Assembly (NCBI GenBank): GCA_016870975.1 | Contig: VGAE01000011.1 | Span: forward strand, 1 to 50,726 | Reading direction: 5' to 3' | DNA: 50,726 nt | DNA from: Actinomycetota bacterium | GTDB lineage: Bacteria; Actinomycetota; Actinomycetes; Nanopelagicales; Nanopelagicaceae | Shown: one piece after another, positions 15,590 to 24,635 of the stretch | Layout: each line of letters starts with the position of its first letter | Position numbering within the stretch: the first letter of the stretch is position 1 | Translations under genes and position numbers: made by a program | The notes under the pieces: generated by a model | The model's database searches: none | Told to the model about the DNA's origin: nothing | Seen by the model: the letters and a program-made list of their open reading frames with translations, nothing else

Positions 15590-16335
15590 CTTGCCGAATT
15601 GCGCTCCTGGCTGGAACTGGCTTTTACGACCTGCCAGCTCTGGCTGGCAAATCTCCGCAACGAATTGAGACACGTTACGGATCTGCTGAAATCACTATCG
15701 GTCAATGGCAAGGAGCCGAATTAGTTTTTCTTACTAGACATGGTGGCGGTCACTCAATCCCACCACATAAGATCAATTATCGAGCAAATATCCAAGCTCT
15801 GAAGGATCAAGGCGTTTCGGCAATTATTGCAATTAATGTGGTCGGTTGTATCGACACCACACTCGCGCCAGGAGATCTCACGTTAATTGAAGATTTCGTG
15901 GACTTCACCTCCGGACGAACAAGTACTTTTTTTGATGGCGAAGATGGCGTGCGACATATTGATATGACAAATGTTTATTCAAAAACGGTGCGGACAGCGC
16001 TCAGTAATGGAGCCAAGAAATTAGGGATTCCGCTTAGAGAAGGTGGAATTTACGCAGGATTTAATGGCCCGAGATTTGAGACTCCCGCTGAGATTCGGTT
16101 TGCTGCACTTGCAGGAGTAACTGTCGTGGGGATGACTGGCTGTCCAGAAGCGGCTCTAGCTAGAGAAATAGGAGTACCTTACGCTGCTATCGCGTTAATT
16201 GTAAATCCGGCCGCCGGCCTATTTGATGGTGAAATTAGCGAGGATGATATTAAAGATGTACTGGTTCAAGGTAAGGCTAAGACTTTAAGTGTTATTGAAG
16301 CCGCCCTTCCCGAATTGGTGTCGATATATGCCTGA
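15586..16335 (+). CDS. MTAP/PNP-family phosphorylase, probably methylthioinosine or 6-oxopurine type
   Basis: 249 residues. Family landmarks are LAGTGFYDLP at the N-terminus, phosphate-binding TRHGGGH (50-56), NYRAN (64-68), and GMTGCPEAALARE (182-194). The base-binding segment reads VNPAAG (206-211), with Asn at 207, as I recall for Pseudomonas aeruginosa methylthioinosine phosphorylase, rather than the Asp-rich TDYDCW of adenine-specific MTA phosphorylases. This predicts preference for hypoxanthine nucleosides (methylthioinosine, 5'-deoxyinosine, perhaps inosine). The start is TTG at 15586, overlapping the ATPase stop (TTGA) and giving the normal family N-terminus. It overlaps the deaminase gene by 8 bp. 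Confidence 0.88.
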   Translation: MTCRIALLAGTGFYDLPALAGKSPQRIETRYGSAEITIGQWQGAELVFLTRHGGGHSIPPHKINYRANIQALKDQGVSAIIAINVVGCIDTTLAPGDLTLIEDFVDFTSGRTSTFFDGEDGVRHIDMTNVYSKTVRTALSNGAKKLGIPLREGGIYAGFNGPRFETPAEIRFAALAGVTVVGMTGCPEAALAREIGVPYAAIALIVNPAAGLFDGEISEDDIKDVLVQGKAKTLSVIEAALPELVSIYA

Positions 16336-17620
16336 GTTAGATCAAGCAATTAATAATGCTAGATATCTCGTAACATGTAATAGCTCTGGTAAAGTTTTTG
16401 AGAATTATTCAATTGGAATACGAGCTGGCGAGATTGTCAAAATATCAAAATCTCCCCTTGAAGCTACTTCCACTTATGATGCTAGTGGAAAGTTGATAGC
16501 ACCGGGATTAATTAATACCCATACCCATCTAGCCATGACGCTCTTGCGCGGATACGCGGAAGGTGTAGATCTACAAGGTTTCTTAGAGAGAGTTTGGGCC
16601 GCTGAGGGGGCGATTATGGATGGTTCTACTGCCGAAATGGGAACCAAACTTGGCGCTCTAGAGGCGTTACTTAGCGGAACTACAACAACATTGGATATGT
16701 ATCTTTTCCCTGAAGATACGCATCGAGGTGCGGTGACGGCTGGATTGCGTCATGTCGCGGGACCAATCTTCTTTGACTTTCCTGGCTTAGATGCAATGGA
16801 GTGGCCTGCACGAATCGAATTCGCTAGAAGTTGGCCAGATAAATTGCGGAAGATTGGCGGTCCGCAAGTTCCGATTTACTTGATGCCGCATGCAACTTAT
16901 ACCTGTTCGCCGGATCATTTAACCGAGATTGCAGCTCTTGCTAATGAGTTTGATGCCAATATTCATATCCATATCTCTGAAAACAACCGAGAAAATGAAG
17001 ATGTAGCAACGCGATATTCAAGAACTCCGACTGATATTCTTAAAGATTCAGGTCTGCTAAATCGACATTGTGTATATGGGCACGGAGTGCACTTAAGTGA
17101 CTCTGACCTGACAAAGATGAGTGGTAATGCAGCAGTTGCACATTGTCCAGGTAGTAATTTAAAACTCTCTAGCGGCATCGCCGATATAACCAAATATCTC
17201 AAGCATGGAATTACCGTTGCTCTTGGCACAGATGGTTGCTCCTCCAGCAATGATTTAGATATGTGGCCAGTAATGCGCTTGGCGGGCTACTTAATTGCCC
17301 AAAATTGTGGACCCCAAAATTTAGAAGCCGAGAGAATTTTCCGAATGGCCACGATTGAAGGTGCTAGAGCACTTGGTATGGCCGATTCGATTGGAAGTTT
17401 AGAGGTTGGAAAACAAGCGGATATCATCGCAGTTGAATTAAATAGTCCACATTTAATTCCGATTCATAATCTATTTGCTCAATTGGTTTTTGCCGCTGGA
17501 CGATCTGATGTAAGTGATGTATTTGTAGATGGTGAGCAAGTAGTTAAGAATTATCAATCTACCAAACTAGATTTTTCCCAGCTACAAAAAGACGTTACGA
17601 ATCGAATCGCACAACTTTGA
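16328..17620 (+). CDS. Amidohydrolase, MTA/SAH (adenosine-type) deaminase
   Basis: 430 residues, subtype III amidohydrolase of the TrzA/MtaD group. Metal and catalytic residues are visible: H65 and H67 in NTHTHLAM, the HIHISENN segment near residue 215, the GHGVHL histidine near 255, and the aspartate in LGTDGCSSSNDLDMW at about 302. The group deaminates methylthioadenosine, SAH, 5'-deoxyadenosine or adenosine to the inosine forms. I chose ATG at 16328 because longer frames run inside the phosphorylase. The 8-bp overlap with an Asn-type phosphorylase makes a deaminate-then-phosphorolyse pair. Some relatives act on guanine or triazines, so the substrate needs proof. Confidence 0.85.
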   Translation: MPELDQAINNARYLVTCNSSGKVFENYSIGIRAGEIVKISKSPLEATSTYDASGKLIAPGLINTHTHLAMTLLRGYAEGVDLQGFLERVWAAEGAIMDGSTAEMGTKLGALEALLSGTTTTLDMYLFPEDTHRGAVTAGLRHVAGPIFFDFPGLDAMEWPARIEFARSWPDKLRKIGGPQVPIYLMPHATYTCSPDHLTEIAALANEFDANIHIHISENNRENEDVATRYSRTPTDILKDSGLLNRHCVYGHGVHLSDSDLTKMSGNAAVAHCPGSNLKLSSGIADITKYLKHGITVALGTDGCSSSNDLDMWPVMRLAGYLIAQNCGPQNLEAERIFRMATIEGARALGMADSIGSLEVGKQADIIAVELNSPHLIPIHNLFAQLVFAAGRSDVSDVFVDGEQVVKNYQSTKLDFSQLQKDVTNRIAQL

Positions 17621-18042
17621 TGAATCCCGATTCATTGATTAAGTCATTAAAGCTTGAGCCACTCGAGGGCGAAGGCGGATTGTGGAGCCCGATGTATCGC
17701 GATGCTGAAAGCAACGCTATTTATTTCATGATGAGAGACCCAGATTTTTCGGCTTGGCATATTCTTGATGAACCAGAACTCTGGGTTCATCTCGCTGGTT
17801 CACCTATAACTCTTTTCACAATTGAGTCCTGCAAATTGCTAACAACCGAACTATCTAGAGAAGCTGGAAATTTTTCATATCGAGTTTCCGCAAAAACTTG
17901 GATGGCAGCTCGCCCCAACGGCGCCTGGTCACTTGCGCTCTGCGCTCTTACCCCGCCTTTTTCCCAGATGACACTTGGCAAATCAGCAACGTTACGAGAA
18001 GAATTTCCACACCTAGAGATACCAGAGTTATTCCATGAGTGA
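17620..18042 (+). CDS. DUF985 (Cupin_5) family protein
   Basis: 140 residues matching the DUF985 cupin pattern: LIKSLKLEPLEGEGG at the start, IYFMM...SAWHILDEPELWVHLAG in the first cupin strand pair, and WMAARPNGAWSLALCALTPPF in the second. The first motif keeps a WH and a glutamate that could bind metal. The biochemical role of the family is not established; a sugar-phosphate or nucleoside-derived ligand would suit this operon. ATG at 17620 overlaps the deaminase stop (TGATG), and it overlaps the SDR by 8 bp. Confidence 0.75.
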   Translation: MNPDSLIKSLKLEPLEGEGGLWSPMYRDAESNAIYFMMRDPDFSAWHILDEPELWVHLAGSPITLFTIESCKLLTTELSREAGNFSYRVSAKTWMAARPNGAWSLALCALTPPFSQMTLGKSATLREEFPHLEIPELFHE

Positions 18043-18721
18043 ACGCGTTCTGATAACCGGTGCCAATGGCCTGATTGGTCGTGCTCTGGTTGATAAGTAT
18101 GTTTCTAAGGATTACCAAGTTGTGGCTCAAGTTCGGAATTCACAAAATCTTTCACCGCGGAAGAGTCTCGAGATTAAGACCTTTGATTTTGATAAATCTT
18201 CTGGAGCAGATCTCTTAGCAAATATTGGCCGGATCGATATCTTGATTAATAACGCTGCCAATCAAGAAGTGATTCCAATTTCCGACATCTCTAGATCGAA
18301 GTTTGAGGAGATCTTGCGCGTTAATGTAATTGCACCGAGCGAGTTAGCAATTGCGGCAAAAACGGCTGGCGCCAGCCGAATCGTGAATCTGACCTCGGTG
18401 GAAGCAGATGTTGCTAAAGCTGGCCATGAAATCTACGGCGCATCGAAGGCCGCGCTAGAAGCGCTCACTAGAACGCTGGCTAATGTTTTAGCGCCTGTGA
18501 GAGTAAATGGCATACGTCTTGGGTTAATTGGTGAGCCCGAATTAGCTTCTCGTTGGCCAACCGGAGTGACTAATTGGAAGAACGCCGTTGCAGCAAAACG
18601 CTATGCCAGTCCAGAAGAAGTTGCAGATTTCGTCTTTCAAGTTACCGGAAAAGAATTTTCCTATTCAACTGGAGCTATTTTCGATTTTGATGGCGGGAAA
18701 AGTTCTAGCGCTGGTTGGTAA
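18035..18721 (+). CDS. Short-chain dehydrogenase/reductase of unknown substrate
   Basis: 228 residues, compact classical SDR. The nucleotide-binding loop is TGANGLIGR near residue 7, followed by NNAANQ (the NNAG equivalent) and the catalytic YGASK near residue 135. It ends the nucleoside transporter operon and overlaps the cupin gene by 8 bp, so it may act on the aldehyde or sugar produced by this pathway, but the substrate cannot be read. Its last 17 bases overlap the end of trpS on the opposite strand. Confidence 0.85.
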   Translation: MSERVLITGANGLIGRALVDKYVSKDYQVVAQVRNSQNLSPRKSLEIKTFDFDKSSGADLLANIGRIDILINNAANQEVIPISDISRSKFEEILRVNVIAPSELAIAAKTAGASRIVNLTSVEADVAKAGHEIYGASKAALEALTRTLANVLAPVRVNGIRLGLIGEPELASRWPTGVTNWKNAVAAKRYASPEEVADFVFQVTGKEFSYSTGAIFDFDGGKSSSAGW

Positions 18722-19715
18722 TCCCAGGAACTAGTCCAAGCGCATCGTAAACTCGATTTAACGTTTCTACTGCAACTGCTCTCGCCTTGGCACCGCCTTC
18801 ATCAATAATTGATTGAAGTGCTTTTTCATCTGAGAGTAATTCTTGAGCACGCTTTCTTACCGGCTCGAAATAACTTGTGACGACCTCGGCAACTGCCCCC
18901 TTAAAGTCCCCATATCCTTTACCCTCGAATTCGGTCTCTATCTCACTTATTTTCTCTCCAGATAACGCGGAATGAATCGAAAGCAGATTTGATATTCCTG
19001 GTTTATTCTTTTCGTCAAACTTTATTTCTTTACCAGTATCAGTAACTGCGCTCTTAATCTTTTTGATATTAACCTCAGCGCTATCCAAAATATCAATTAC
19101 GCCCGCATTTGAAGAGGCAGATTTACTCATTTTCGAGTTTGGATCTTGTAAATCATTAATCTTGGCAGCGCCCTTAATTATGTGCGCGTCGGGGACTGTG
19201 AATACTTCACCATATTTCGAATTGAATCGTTGAGCTAAATCTCTAGTCAACTCAATATGTTGTCGCTGATCCTCACCAACTGGGACTTGATTTGCTTGAT
19301 ATAGCAGAATGTCAGCGGCCTGGAGTATCGGATAGGTGAACAGTCCGACCACAGTTCTATCCGAACCAGATTTTTGAGATTTATCCTTAAATTGTGTCAT
19401 GCGACTTGCTTCCCCAAAACCAGTGATGCACTCCATAACCCATCCCAATTGGTTGTGTTGAGGAACTTGAGATTGCACAAATAGCGTGCAACGCTTTGGA
19501 TCCAGGCCGAGCGCAATTAATTGAGCAGCAGCAGCCAAGGTTCGTTTCCTCAGCGTTTTTGGCTCAGTTTCAATGGTGAGAGCATGTAGATCAACAATGC
19601 AATAAAAGGCATCGTTACCTTCTTGCAGAGCAACCCACTGTTGAACGGCGCCGAGATAGTTGCCAAGGTGGAGCGATTCGGCGGTTGGTTGGATTCCAGA
19701 GAGGATCCGTTTCAT
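18705..19715 (-). CDS. trpS: Tryptophanyl-tRNA synthetase
   Basis: 336 residues, the normal bacterial TrpRS length. It charges tRNA-Trp in the cytosol. The class I motifs are HLGN (the HIGH motif, within [14 protein letters not shown]) and KMSKS in [30 protein letters not shown] is also typical. ATG at 19715 is preceded by an AGGA ribosome site and lies 12 bp after the CNNM-like gene, so the two are probably co-transcribed. No tryptophan attenuator is visible. The 3' end overlaps the SDR gene convergently by 17 bp. Confidence 0.97.
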   Translation of the reverse strand: MKRILSGIQPTAESLHLGNYLGAVQQWVALQEGNDAFYCIVDLHALTIETEPKTLRKRTLAAAAQLIALGLDPKRCTLFVQSQVPQHNQLGWVMECITGFGEASRMTQFKDKSQKSGSDRTVVGLFTYPILQAADILLYQANQVPVGEDQRQHIELTRDLAQRFNSKYGEVFTVPDAHIIKGAAKINDLQDPNSKMSKSASSNAGVIDILDSAEVNIKKIKSAVTDTGKEIKFDEKNKPGISNLLSIHSALSGEKISEIETEFEGKGYGDFKGAVAEVVTSYFEPVRKRAQELLSDEKALQSIIDEGGAKARAVAVETLNRVYDALGLVPGITNQR

Positions 19716-19727
19716 CTTCCTATCCTC

Positions 19728-21029
19728 TCAAATTCGCTTCAATTGCAAGGTTCCTACGCGCTTTCCTTCCATAGAAAGTACCTTGATTCTGGCTCCTGGA
19801 ATCGCAATCTCATCATTCATTGATGGTATTCGCCCTAATTCGTGCATAACAAATCCACTCAGGGTTTCATATGGACCTTCGGGGATTTCGATTCCCGTTT
19901 CTTCATGTAAATCTTCGAGGGAAATTAAGCCATCAATTTTAAACTCTCCGCTATTTGGACTGGAAACTTCTACTTCATGCGAATCGTATTCATCGTGAAT
20001 ATCTCCTATTAAAGTCTCTACCAAGTCTTCCAGCGTCACAATGCCATCTGTACCGCCATATTCATCAAGCACAATAGCAATCTGTTGTCTTTGGGCACGC
20101 ATTTCAGATAAAGCTGGTAGGACGCCTTTTGTTCCAGGCAAAAACATAATAGTTCGAATCAAATCCATAATGGTCTTACTCGAATCAGCGCTAGAAGGAT
20201 CTAGTAAATCTCGAACGTGAATGAAGCCAATGACCTCATCACTGTTTCCTCGAACGACTGGGAAACGCGAGTGAGCTTTCTTCTTTGCTATCTCTATCGC
20301 TTCAGCAAAAGTAAGGCTAGCGTCCAAGAAATCAACTCTCGTTCTTGGCACCATTATTTCGTGTACCAATCGTTCACTTGCATTAAAGACTTCTTCAACA
20401 ATGTCGCGTTCTTCTTCAGTGAGAGCTTTATGTCCCGTGACTAGATCTACTAATTCCTCTTCGGAAATTTCCTCGCGTGAAGCTTTAGGATCTATCCCTA
20501 AAGCGCGCAAAATCAAATCAGATGAGTGCGCGAGCAACCAGATCAGTGGCTTGAAAACTCTTGAGATAACTGCGACTGGTGTGGCAACGGCTAGCGCAAT
20601 TGATTCCGTCTTATGTAAAGCGATTCGCTTTGGGACTAACTCTCCTAGCACTAGCGAGAAGTAGGCAATCACTAAGGTAAGTAGAACTAGTGATAAACCG
20701 GCGCTCACATCCTCGCTCAGTCCAGCGCTCTCTAAAGCCGGAATTAGGTAATCGCCAAGTTGGTCTGCGCCAAAGGCAGCGGATAGAAAACCGGAGAGAG
20801 TTACGCCAACTTGTACAGCTGCTAGAAATCTATTTGGGTGTCCGGCCAATTCAGCGACTTTTCGTCCGCGGCGGCCAAACTCTTCCATCGCCTTTACCTG
20901 TCCCTCTCGTAGGGAGATTAAAGCGATCTCAGCGGCAACAAAGACTGCGCCCAGGAAGATAAAGAAAAAGACTACGGAGAGGTCGAGAGCCAGGCTACCG
21001 ACGGAGAAGGCACCACCAGGGTCATCCAT
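19728..21029 (-). CDS. CNNM/CorC-type membrane protein (DUF21 + CBS pair)
   Basis: 433 residues from the ATG at 21029. The N-terminal DUF21 region has about four hydrophobic segments (first: DLSVVFFFIFLGAVF). A CBS pair follows at about residues 200-330, and the C-terminus holds a CorC/HlyC-type domain from about 345. Such proteins are linked to magnesium or cobalt efflux and resistance; older annotation calls them hemolysins. An in-frame GTG at 21062 is possible, but a TAATCT -10 lies 10 nt before the ATG, which favours the shorter form. Divergent from the UgpC-type ATPase. Confidence 0.88.
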   Translation of the reverse strand: MDDPGGAFSVGSLALDLSVVFFFIFLGAVFVAAEIALISLREGQVKAMEEFGRRGRKVAELAGHPNRFLAAVQVGVTLSGFLSAAFGADQLGDYLIPALESAGLSEDVSAGLSLVLLTLVIAYFSLVLGELVPKRIALHKTESIALAVATPVAVISRVFKPLIWLLAHSSDLILRALGIDPKASREEISEEELVDLVTGHKALTEEERDIVEEVFNASERLVHEIMVPRTRVDFLDASLTFAEAIEIAKKKAHSRFPVVRGNSDEVIGFIHVRDLLDPSSADSSKTIMDLIRTIMFLPGTKGVLPALSEMRAQRQQIAIVLDEYGGTDGIVTLEDLVETLIGDIHDEYDSHEVEVSSPNSGEFKIDGLISLEDLHEETGIEIPEGPYETLSGFVMHELGRIPSMNDEIAIPGARIKVLSMEGKRVGTLQLKRI

Positions 21030-21039
21030 AGAGCGCCCT

Positions 21040-21045
21040 AGATTA
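21040..21045 (-). promoter_or_regulatory. -10 candidate (TAATCT) of the CNNM-trpS operon
   Basis: TAATCT on the minus strand 10 nt before the ATG at 21029, giving a leader of only 3-4 nt. No good -35 is visible. Confidence 0.4.
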
Positions 21046-21054
21046 GCCGACCGC

Positions 21055-21083
21055 TTGCCCACCCCGCCTCTCTCGCCTAGCCT
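21055..21083 (+). promoter_or_regulatory. Promoter of the UgpC-type ATPase gene
   Basis: TTGCCC (-35, 21055-21060), a 17-nt spacer and TAGCCT (-10, 21078-21083). Transcription would start near 21090, giving a leader of about 57 nt with the ribosome site GGAAGAA before the ATG at 21147. Confidence 0.55.
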
Positions 21084-21146
21084 TTGCGCTCACTTGCTTC
21101 ATCCAACGGACCGTCGGGCACGTACCTGCCCGGAGAAGGAAGAAAA

Positions 21147-22229
21147 ATGGCTTCAGTCGTATTTAAAGATGCCTCTCGCATCTATCCCGGAACTACTTCG
21201 CCTGCTGTAGATAAATTAAATTTAACCGTTAAAGATGGTGAATTTTTAGTTCTGGTTGGACCATCTGGATGTGGAAAATCAACTTCGCTTCGCATGCTTG
21301 CTGGTCTAGAAGAGATTGATAATGGCGCGATTTTTATCGGTGATCGCGATGTCACAAATGTGGCGCCAAAGGATCGCGATATCGCGATGGTTTTTCAGTC
21401 TTATGCACTCTATCCGCATATGACAGTTGCTGAGAATATGGGATTTGCTCTGAAAATTGCAGGTATAGCAAAAGAGGAGCGCGATCGTCGAGTTCTTGAG
21501 GCCGCCAAGCTTTTGGATTTGGAGCCATATTTGGAGCGCAAGCCAAAGGCGCTATCTGGCGGGCAACGACAAAGAGTTGCTATGGGTCGTGCGATTGTTC
21601 GTGAGCCACAAGTCTTCTTGATGGATGAACCGCTATCCAACTTAGATGCCAAATTGCGCGTTGCAACTAGAACGCAAATTGCAGCGCTACAACGCCGCCT
21701 CGGAATTACTGCGGTCTATGTGACTCATGATCAGGTCGAAGCTATGACTATGGGAGATCGTGTTGCCGTACTTAAGGATGGTCTTCTTCAGCAAGTCGAT
21801 ACGCCACGAAATCTTTATGCTCGCCCCGCAAACGCCTTTGTTGCTGGTTTTATTGGTTCACCCGCTATGAACTTATTAGTTGCTCCAGTTTCTGGTGGTA
21901 AAGCCAAGCTTGGGCATCTTGAAATTGATGTGCCTGCTAGCGCGGGAAATTTGGTAATAGTTGGAATTCGCCCCGAAGGATTCGCTCCGGCTGCTGCTGG
22001 TTTTGAAATTCAAGTAGAGGTTGTTGAAGAACTTGGCGCAGATGCCTTCGTATACGGAAAGCCAATCGATACTTCAGTTAGATTTAATAATGCTAGCGAT
22101 GAAAGCGCCCAAGTAATTGTGAGATGGGATCCGAAGTCGCCACCTAAATCCGGCCAGAATGTTACGGTTTCTGCAAAAGGCGATGCGATTCATCTCTTTA
22201 GCGCAACTAATGGCGAACGGATTAACTAG
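21147..22229 (+). CDS. Sugar ABC transporter ATPase, UgpC/MsmX/MalK type, without adjacent permeases
   Basis: 360 residues. The ABC domain has Walker A GPSGCGKS, signature [12 protein letters not shown], Walker [16 protein letters not shown], and the switch histidine in [14 protein letters not shown], followed by a C-terminal TOBE-like regulatory domain (from about 240). This type energises CUT1 carbohydrate importers. No binding protein or permease gene is near, so it may serve several transporters, as MsmX does in Bacillus. The start at 21147 has a GGAAGAA ribosome site; a longer TTG frame from 21084 would include its own promoter. It ends in a CTAG overlap with icd. Confidence 0.92.
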   Translation: MASVVFKDASRIYPGTTSPAVDKLNLTVKDGEFLVLVGPSGCGKSTSLRMLAGLEEIDNGAIFIGDRDVTNVAPKDRDIAMVFQSYALYPHMTVAENMGFALKIAGIAKEERDRRVLEAAKLLDLEPYLERKPKALSGGQRQRVAMGRAIVREPQVFLMDEPLSNLDAKLRVATRTQIAALQRRLGITAVYVTHDQVEAMTMGDRVAVLKDGLLQQVDTPRNLYARPANAFVAGFIGSPAMNLLVAPVSGGKAKLGHLEIDVPASAGNLVIVGIRPEGFAPAAAGFEIQVEVVEELGADAFVYGKPIDTSVRFNNASDESAQVIVRWDPKSPPKSGQNVTVSAKGDAIHLFSATNGERIN

Positions 22230-23440
22230 CCCTGTTTCTTCTCAAGATTCTCGTCAAGTGCGGCGAGAAACTCTTGAGTATTCAACCAAGGCGCATCGTT
22301 GCTTATGAGCAACGCTAGGTCTTTGGTCATCTTTTCGCTCTCAACTGTCTCAATACATACCTGTTCAAGGGATTTTGCGAAATTGGCAACTTCAGGGGTG
22401 TTATCTAACTTGGCGCGATGCTGTAATCCTTGAGTCCAAGCAAAGATAGAAGCGATTGGATTTGTTGAGGTGGCTTTACCGGCCTGGTGATCACGATAAT
22501 GGCGGGTAACCGTTCCATGAGCTGCTTCCGCTTCTACAGTTCTGCCATCTGGAGTCATTAATACCGAAGTCATCAAACCAAGAGATCCATAACCTTGTGC
22601 GACCGTATCACTCTGTACATCGCCATCGTAATTCTTACAAGCCCAGATATATCCGCCTTCCCAACGAAGCGAGGTGGCAACCATGTCATCAATTAATCGA
22701 TGGTCATATTCAAGACCGAGCTCCTTAAACTTAGATTTAAATTCGCTCTCAAATATTTCTGCGAAGATATCTTTAAAACGTCCATCGTAAGCTTTCAAAA
22801 TTGTATTTTTTGTTGAAAGATAAATAGGGTACTTACGAGAAATTCCGTAGTTGAATGAGGCACGGGCAAAATCGCGAATTGACTCATCGAGGTTGTACAT
22901 CGTCATGGCGACGCCAGATCCAGGGAAATCAAAAACATTAAATTCCATCGGAGCCGAGGCATCGCTTGGAGTAAAAGTTACGGTCAATTTGCCTGGACCT
23001 GGAACTTTAAAATCTGTTGCTAGGTATTGGTCACCAAAGGCATGACGGCCGATAACAATTGGCTTACTCCAGTGTGGAATTAACCTTGGCACGTTCTTGA
23101 TAATGATTGGCTCACGGAAAATAACGCCGCCGAGAATATTTCGTATAGTGCCATTTGGAGATTTCCACATTTGCTTTAAATTGAATTCTTTAACACGAGC
23201 TTCATCCGGAGTAATCGTCGCGCACTTAACGCCTACGCCATGTTTTTTTATGGCATTAGCACAATCAATAGTTACCTGGTCATTTGTAGCATCGCGATGC
23301 TCAATTCCAAGATCATAGTAATCGAGATTGATGTCAAGATAAGGAAGAATTAGCTGTTTCTTGATGAAGTCCCAGATAATTCGGGTCATCTCGTCGCCAT
23401 CCAATTCAACGACAGTTCCCACTACCTTTATCTTTGACAT
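22226..23440 (-). CDS. icd: NADP-dependent isocitrate dehydrogenase (homodimeric, eukaryote-like type)
   Basis: 404 residues, the length of the type II NADP-IDH subfamily rather than the E. coli type or the large monomeric enzyme. It converts isocitrate to 2-oxoglutarate in the TCA cycle. Typical segments are [12 protein letters not shown] at the start, KSPNGTIRN (about 92-100, phosphorylation-loop equivalent), and [31 protein letters not shown] at 23440 has an AAGAGGAAAA ribosome site 11 bp after mdh. It is last in the pcrA-sucCD-folD-mdh operon. The stop is shared with the convergent ABC ATPase (CTAG). Confidence 0.96.
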   Translation of the reverse strand: MSKIKVVGTVVELDGDEMTRIIWDFIKKQLILPYLDINLDYYDLGIEHRDATNDQVTIDCANAIKKHGVGVKCATITPDEARVKEFNLKQMWKSPNGTIRNILGGVIFREPIIIKNVPRLIPHWSKPIVIGRHAFGDQYLATDFKVPGPGKLTVTFTPSDASAPMEFNVFDFPGSGVAMTMYNLDESIRDFARASFNYGISRKYPIYLSTKNTILKAYDGRFKDIFAEIFESEFKSKFKELGLEYDHRLIDDMVATSLRWEGGYIWACKNYDGDVQSDTVAQGYGSLGLMTSVLMTPDGRTVEAEAAHGTVTRHYRDHQAGKATSTNPIASIFAWTQGLQHRAKLDNTPEVANFAKSLEQVCIETVESEKMTKDLALLISNDAPWLNTQEFLAALDENLEKKQG

Positions 23441-23451
23441 TTATTTTCCTC

Positions 23452-24408
23452 TTATAGATCTTTCACATCTGCTTGTTTAGTGCGAACTGCTTCAGCAGCT
23501 TTCTTTAACTCATCTAATTCCGGTGGAGTTAGGGCGCCTTCAACAACTTTTACAATTCCGCCTCGGCCAATCTCGGCCTCGACGCCTAGATATACATCCT
23601 TGATTCCATATTCGCCAGTGACCCAGGCGCAAACTGGCATTACTAATTTGGCATCTTCAATAACCGCCCGCGCCATCCGCGCGGCCGCAGCTGAAGGCGC
23701 GTAATAAGCCGATCCGGTCTTGAGTAGCGCGACGATTTCTGCACCACCATTTCTAGTGCGAGTTACTAATTCGTCAATATCCGCTTGACTTAAAAGTTCG
23801 CTGAGCGGTTTTCCATTTACGGTGCAACGGCTCGGCACTGGAACCATCGTTTCGCCATGTGATCCCAAAGTTAGAGTCTTCACACTCGAGACAGGCAGAT
23901 TTAACTTCTCAGCTACAAAATGAGTGAAGCGCGCAGTATCAAGCATGCCTGCTTGTCCCATAACTCGTTGATACGGGAATTTACAAGCGATTTGAGCCAA
24001 CGCGGTCATCTCATCAAGAGGATTTGAGACAACTATAAGAACTGCATTTGGTGAATACTTCGCAATATGCTCGGCTACACCGCGCACTATGCCGGCATTT
24101 ACTCCAATCAAATCCATGCGACTCATTCCCGGTTTACGAGGTAAGCCAGCGGTGATAACAACGACATCAGAATTAGCTGTCGCTTCGTAACCCGCACCTT
24201 CCGCTGTTGTGGTCTTTCCAATTACCTTAGTTTCAAAACCCTCAATAGATCTTGATTGATTAATATCAAGTGCCAGACCTTCAGATTTACCCTCGACGAT
24301 ATCGGTGATTACTACCGATTCAAATATGTCATATTCGGCTAAGCGAAGAGCTGTTGTGGAGCCATAGTAACCGGCACCGACTACTGTGACTTTTCCTGAT
24401 CTACTCAT
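23452..24408 (-). CDS. mdh: Malate dehydrogenase (LDH-like type)
   Basis: 318 residues from ATG 24408. It oxidises malate to oxaloacetate with NAD. Visible are the Rossmann loop VVGAGYYGS, SNPLDEMT near residue 122, the GMLDTARF segment, and the catalytic histidine in LGSHGETMVP. The loop ITAGLPRKPGMSR places arginines where malate enzymes have them, supporting Mdh over lactate dehydrogenase. A GTG at 24429 overlaps the preceding stop (GTGA) and would add 7 residues, so the start is uncertain. The neighbours folD, DUF3017 and icd match the actinobacterial arrangement. Confidence 0.93.
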   Translation of the reverse strand: MSRSGKVTVVGAGYYGSTTALRLAEYDIFESVVITDIVEGKSEGLALDINQSRSIEGFETKVIGKTTTAEGAGYEATANSDVVVITAGLPRKPGMSRMDLIGVNAGIVRGVAEHIAKYSPNAVLIVVSNPLDEMTALAQIACKFPYQRVMGQAGMLDTARFTHFVAEKLNLPVSSVKTLTLGSHGETMVPVPSRCTVNGKPLSELLSQADIDELVTRTRNGGAEIVALLKTGSAYYAPSAAAARMARAVIEDAKLVMPVCAWVTGEYGIKDVYLGVEAEIGRGGIVKVVEGALTPPELDELKKAAEAVRTKQADVKDL

Positions 24409-24425
24409 GCGGCAGAACTTACCTG

Positions 24426-24635
24426 TCACCTACGTGGAAGCGCCAATGCGACTGTTATTAGAGACACAATTAGCGCGACGGGAACCAATTTCTCAACCGT
24501 TCTGCAGCTCCGGAAATCTGGAATGGTGTAGAGAGTTAGCGCGATTGCCAAGGTAATTGCACCAATTCGAACAGAGTAGAGAAATGCTGTAATTAGTCCA
24601 ATTAGAGTTAATATCCAGGAAATCTTACGAATCAT
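24426..24635 (-). CDS. Small DUF3017-type membrane protein
   Basis: 69 residues, almost entirely two to three hydrophobic segments (ILTLIGLITAFLYS, ITLAIALTLYT, LVPVALIVSLITVALAL) joined by short charged loops. In actinobacteria a DUF3017 membrane protein lies directly after folD, as here. The function is unknown. I chose ATG at 24635, which overlaps the folD stop (ATGA); a longer frame lies within folD and is not credible. Confidence 0.75.
   Translation of the reverse strand: MIRKISWILTLIGLITAFLYSVRIGAITLAIALTLYTIPDFRSCRTVEKLVPVALIVSLITVALALPRR

Noticed and set aside
19728-21029. Hemolysin
   Set aside because: The historical name for DUF21-CBS-CorC proteins; domain content indicates an ion-transport-related membrane protein, not a toxin.
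21084-21146. TTG-initiated N-terminal extension of the UgpC-type ATPase
   Set aside because: The 21 extra residues start directly at the -10 hexamer, before the predicted transcription start; the ATG at 21147 has a ribosome site and gives the family N-terminus.
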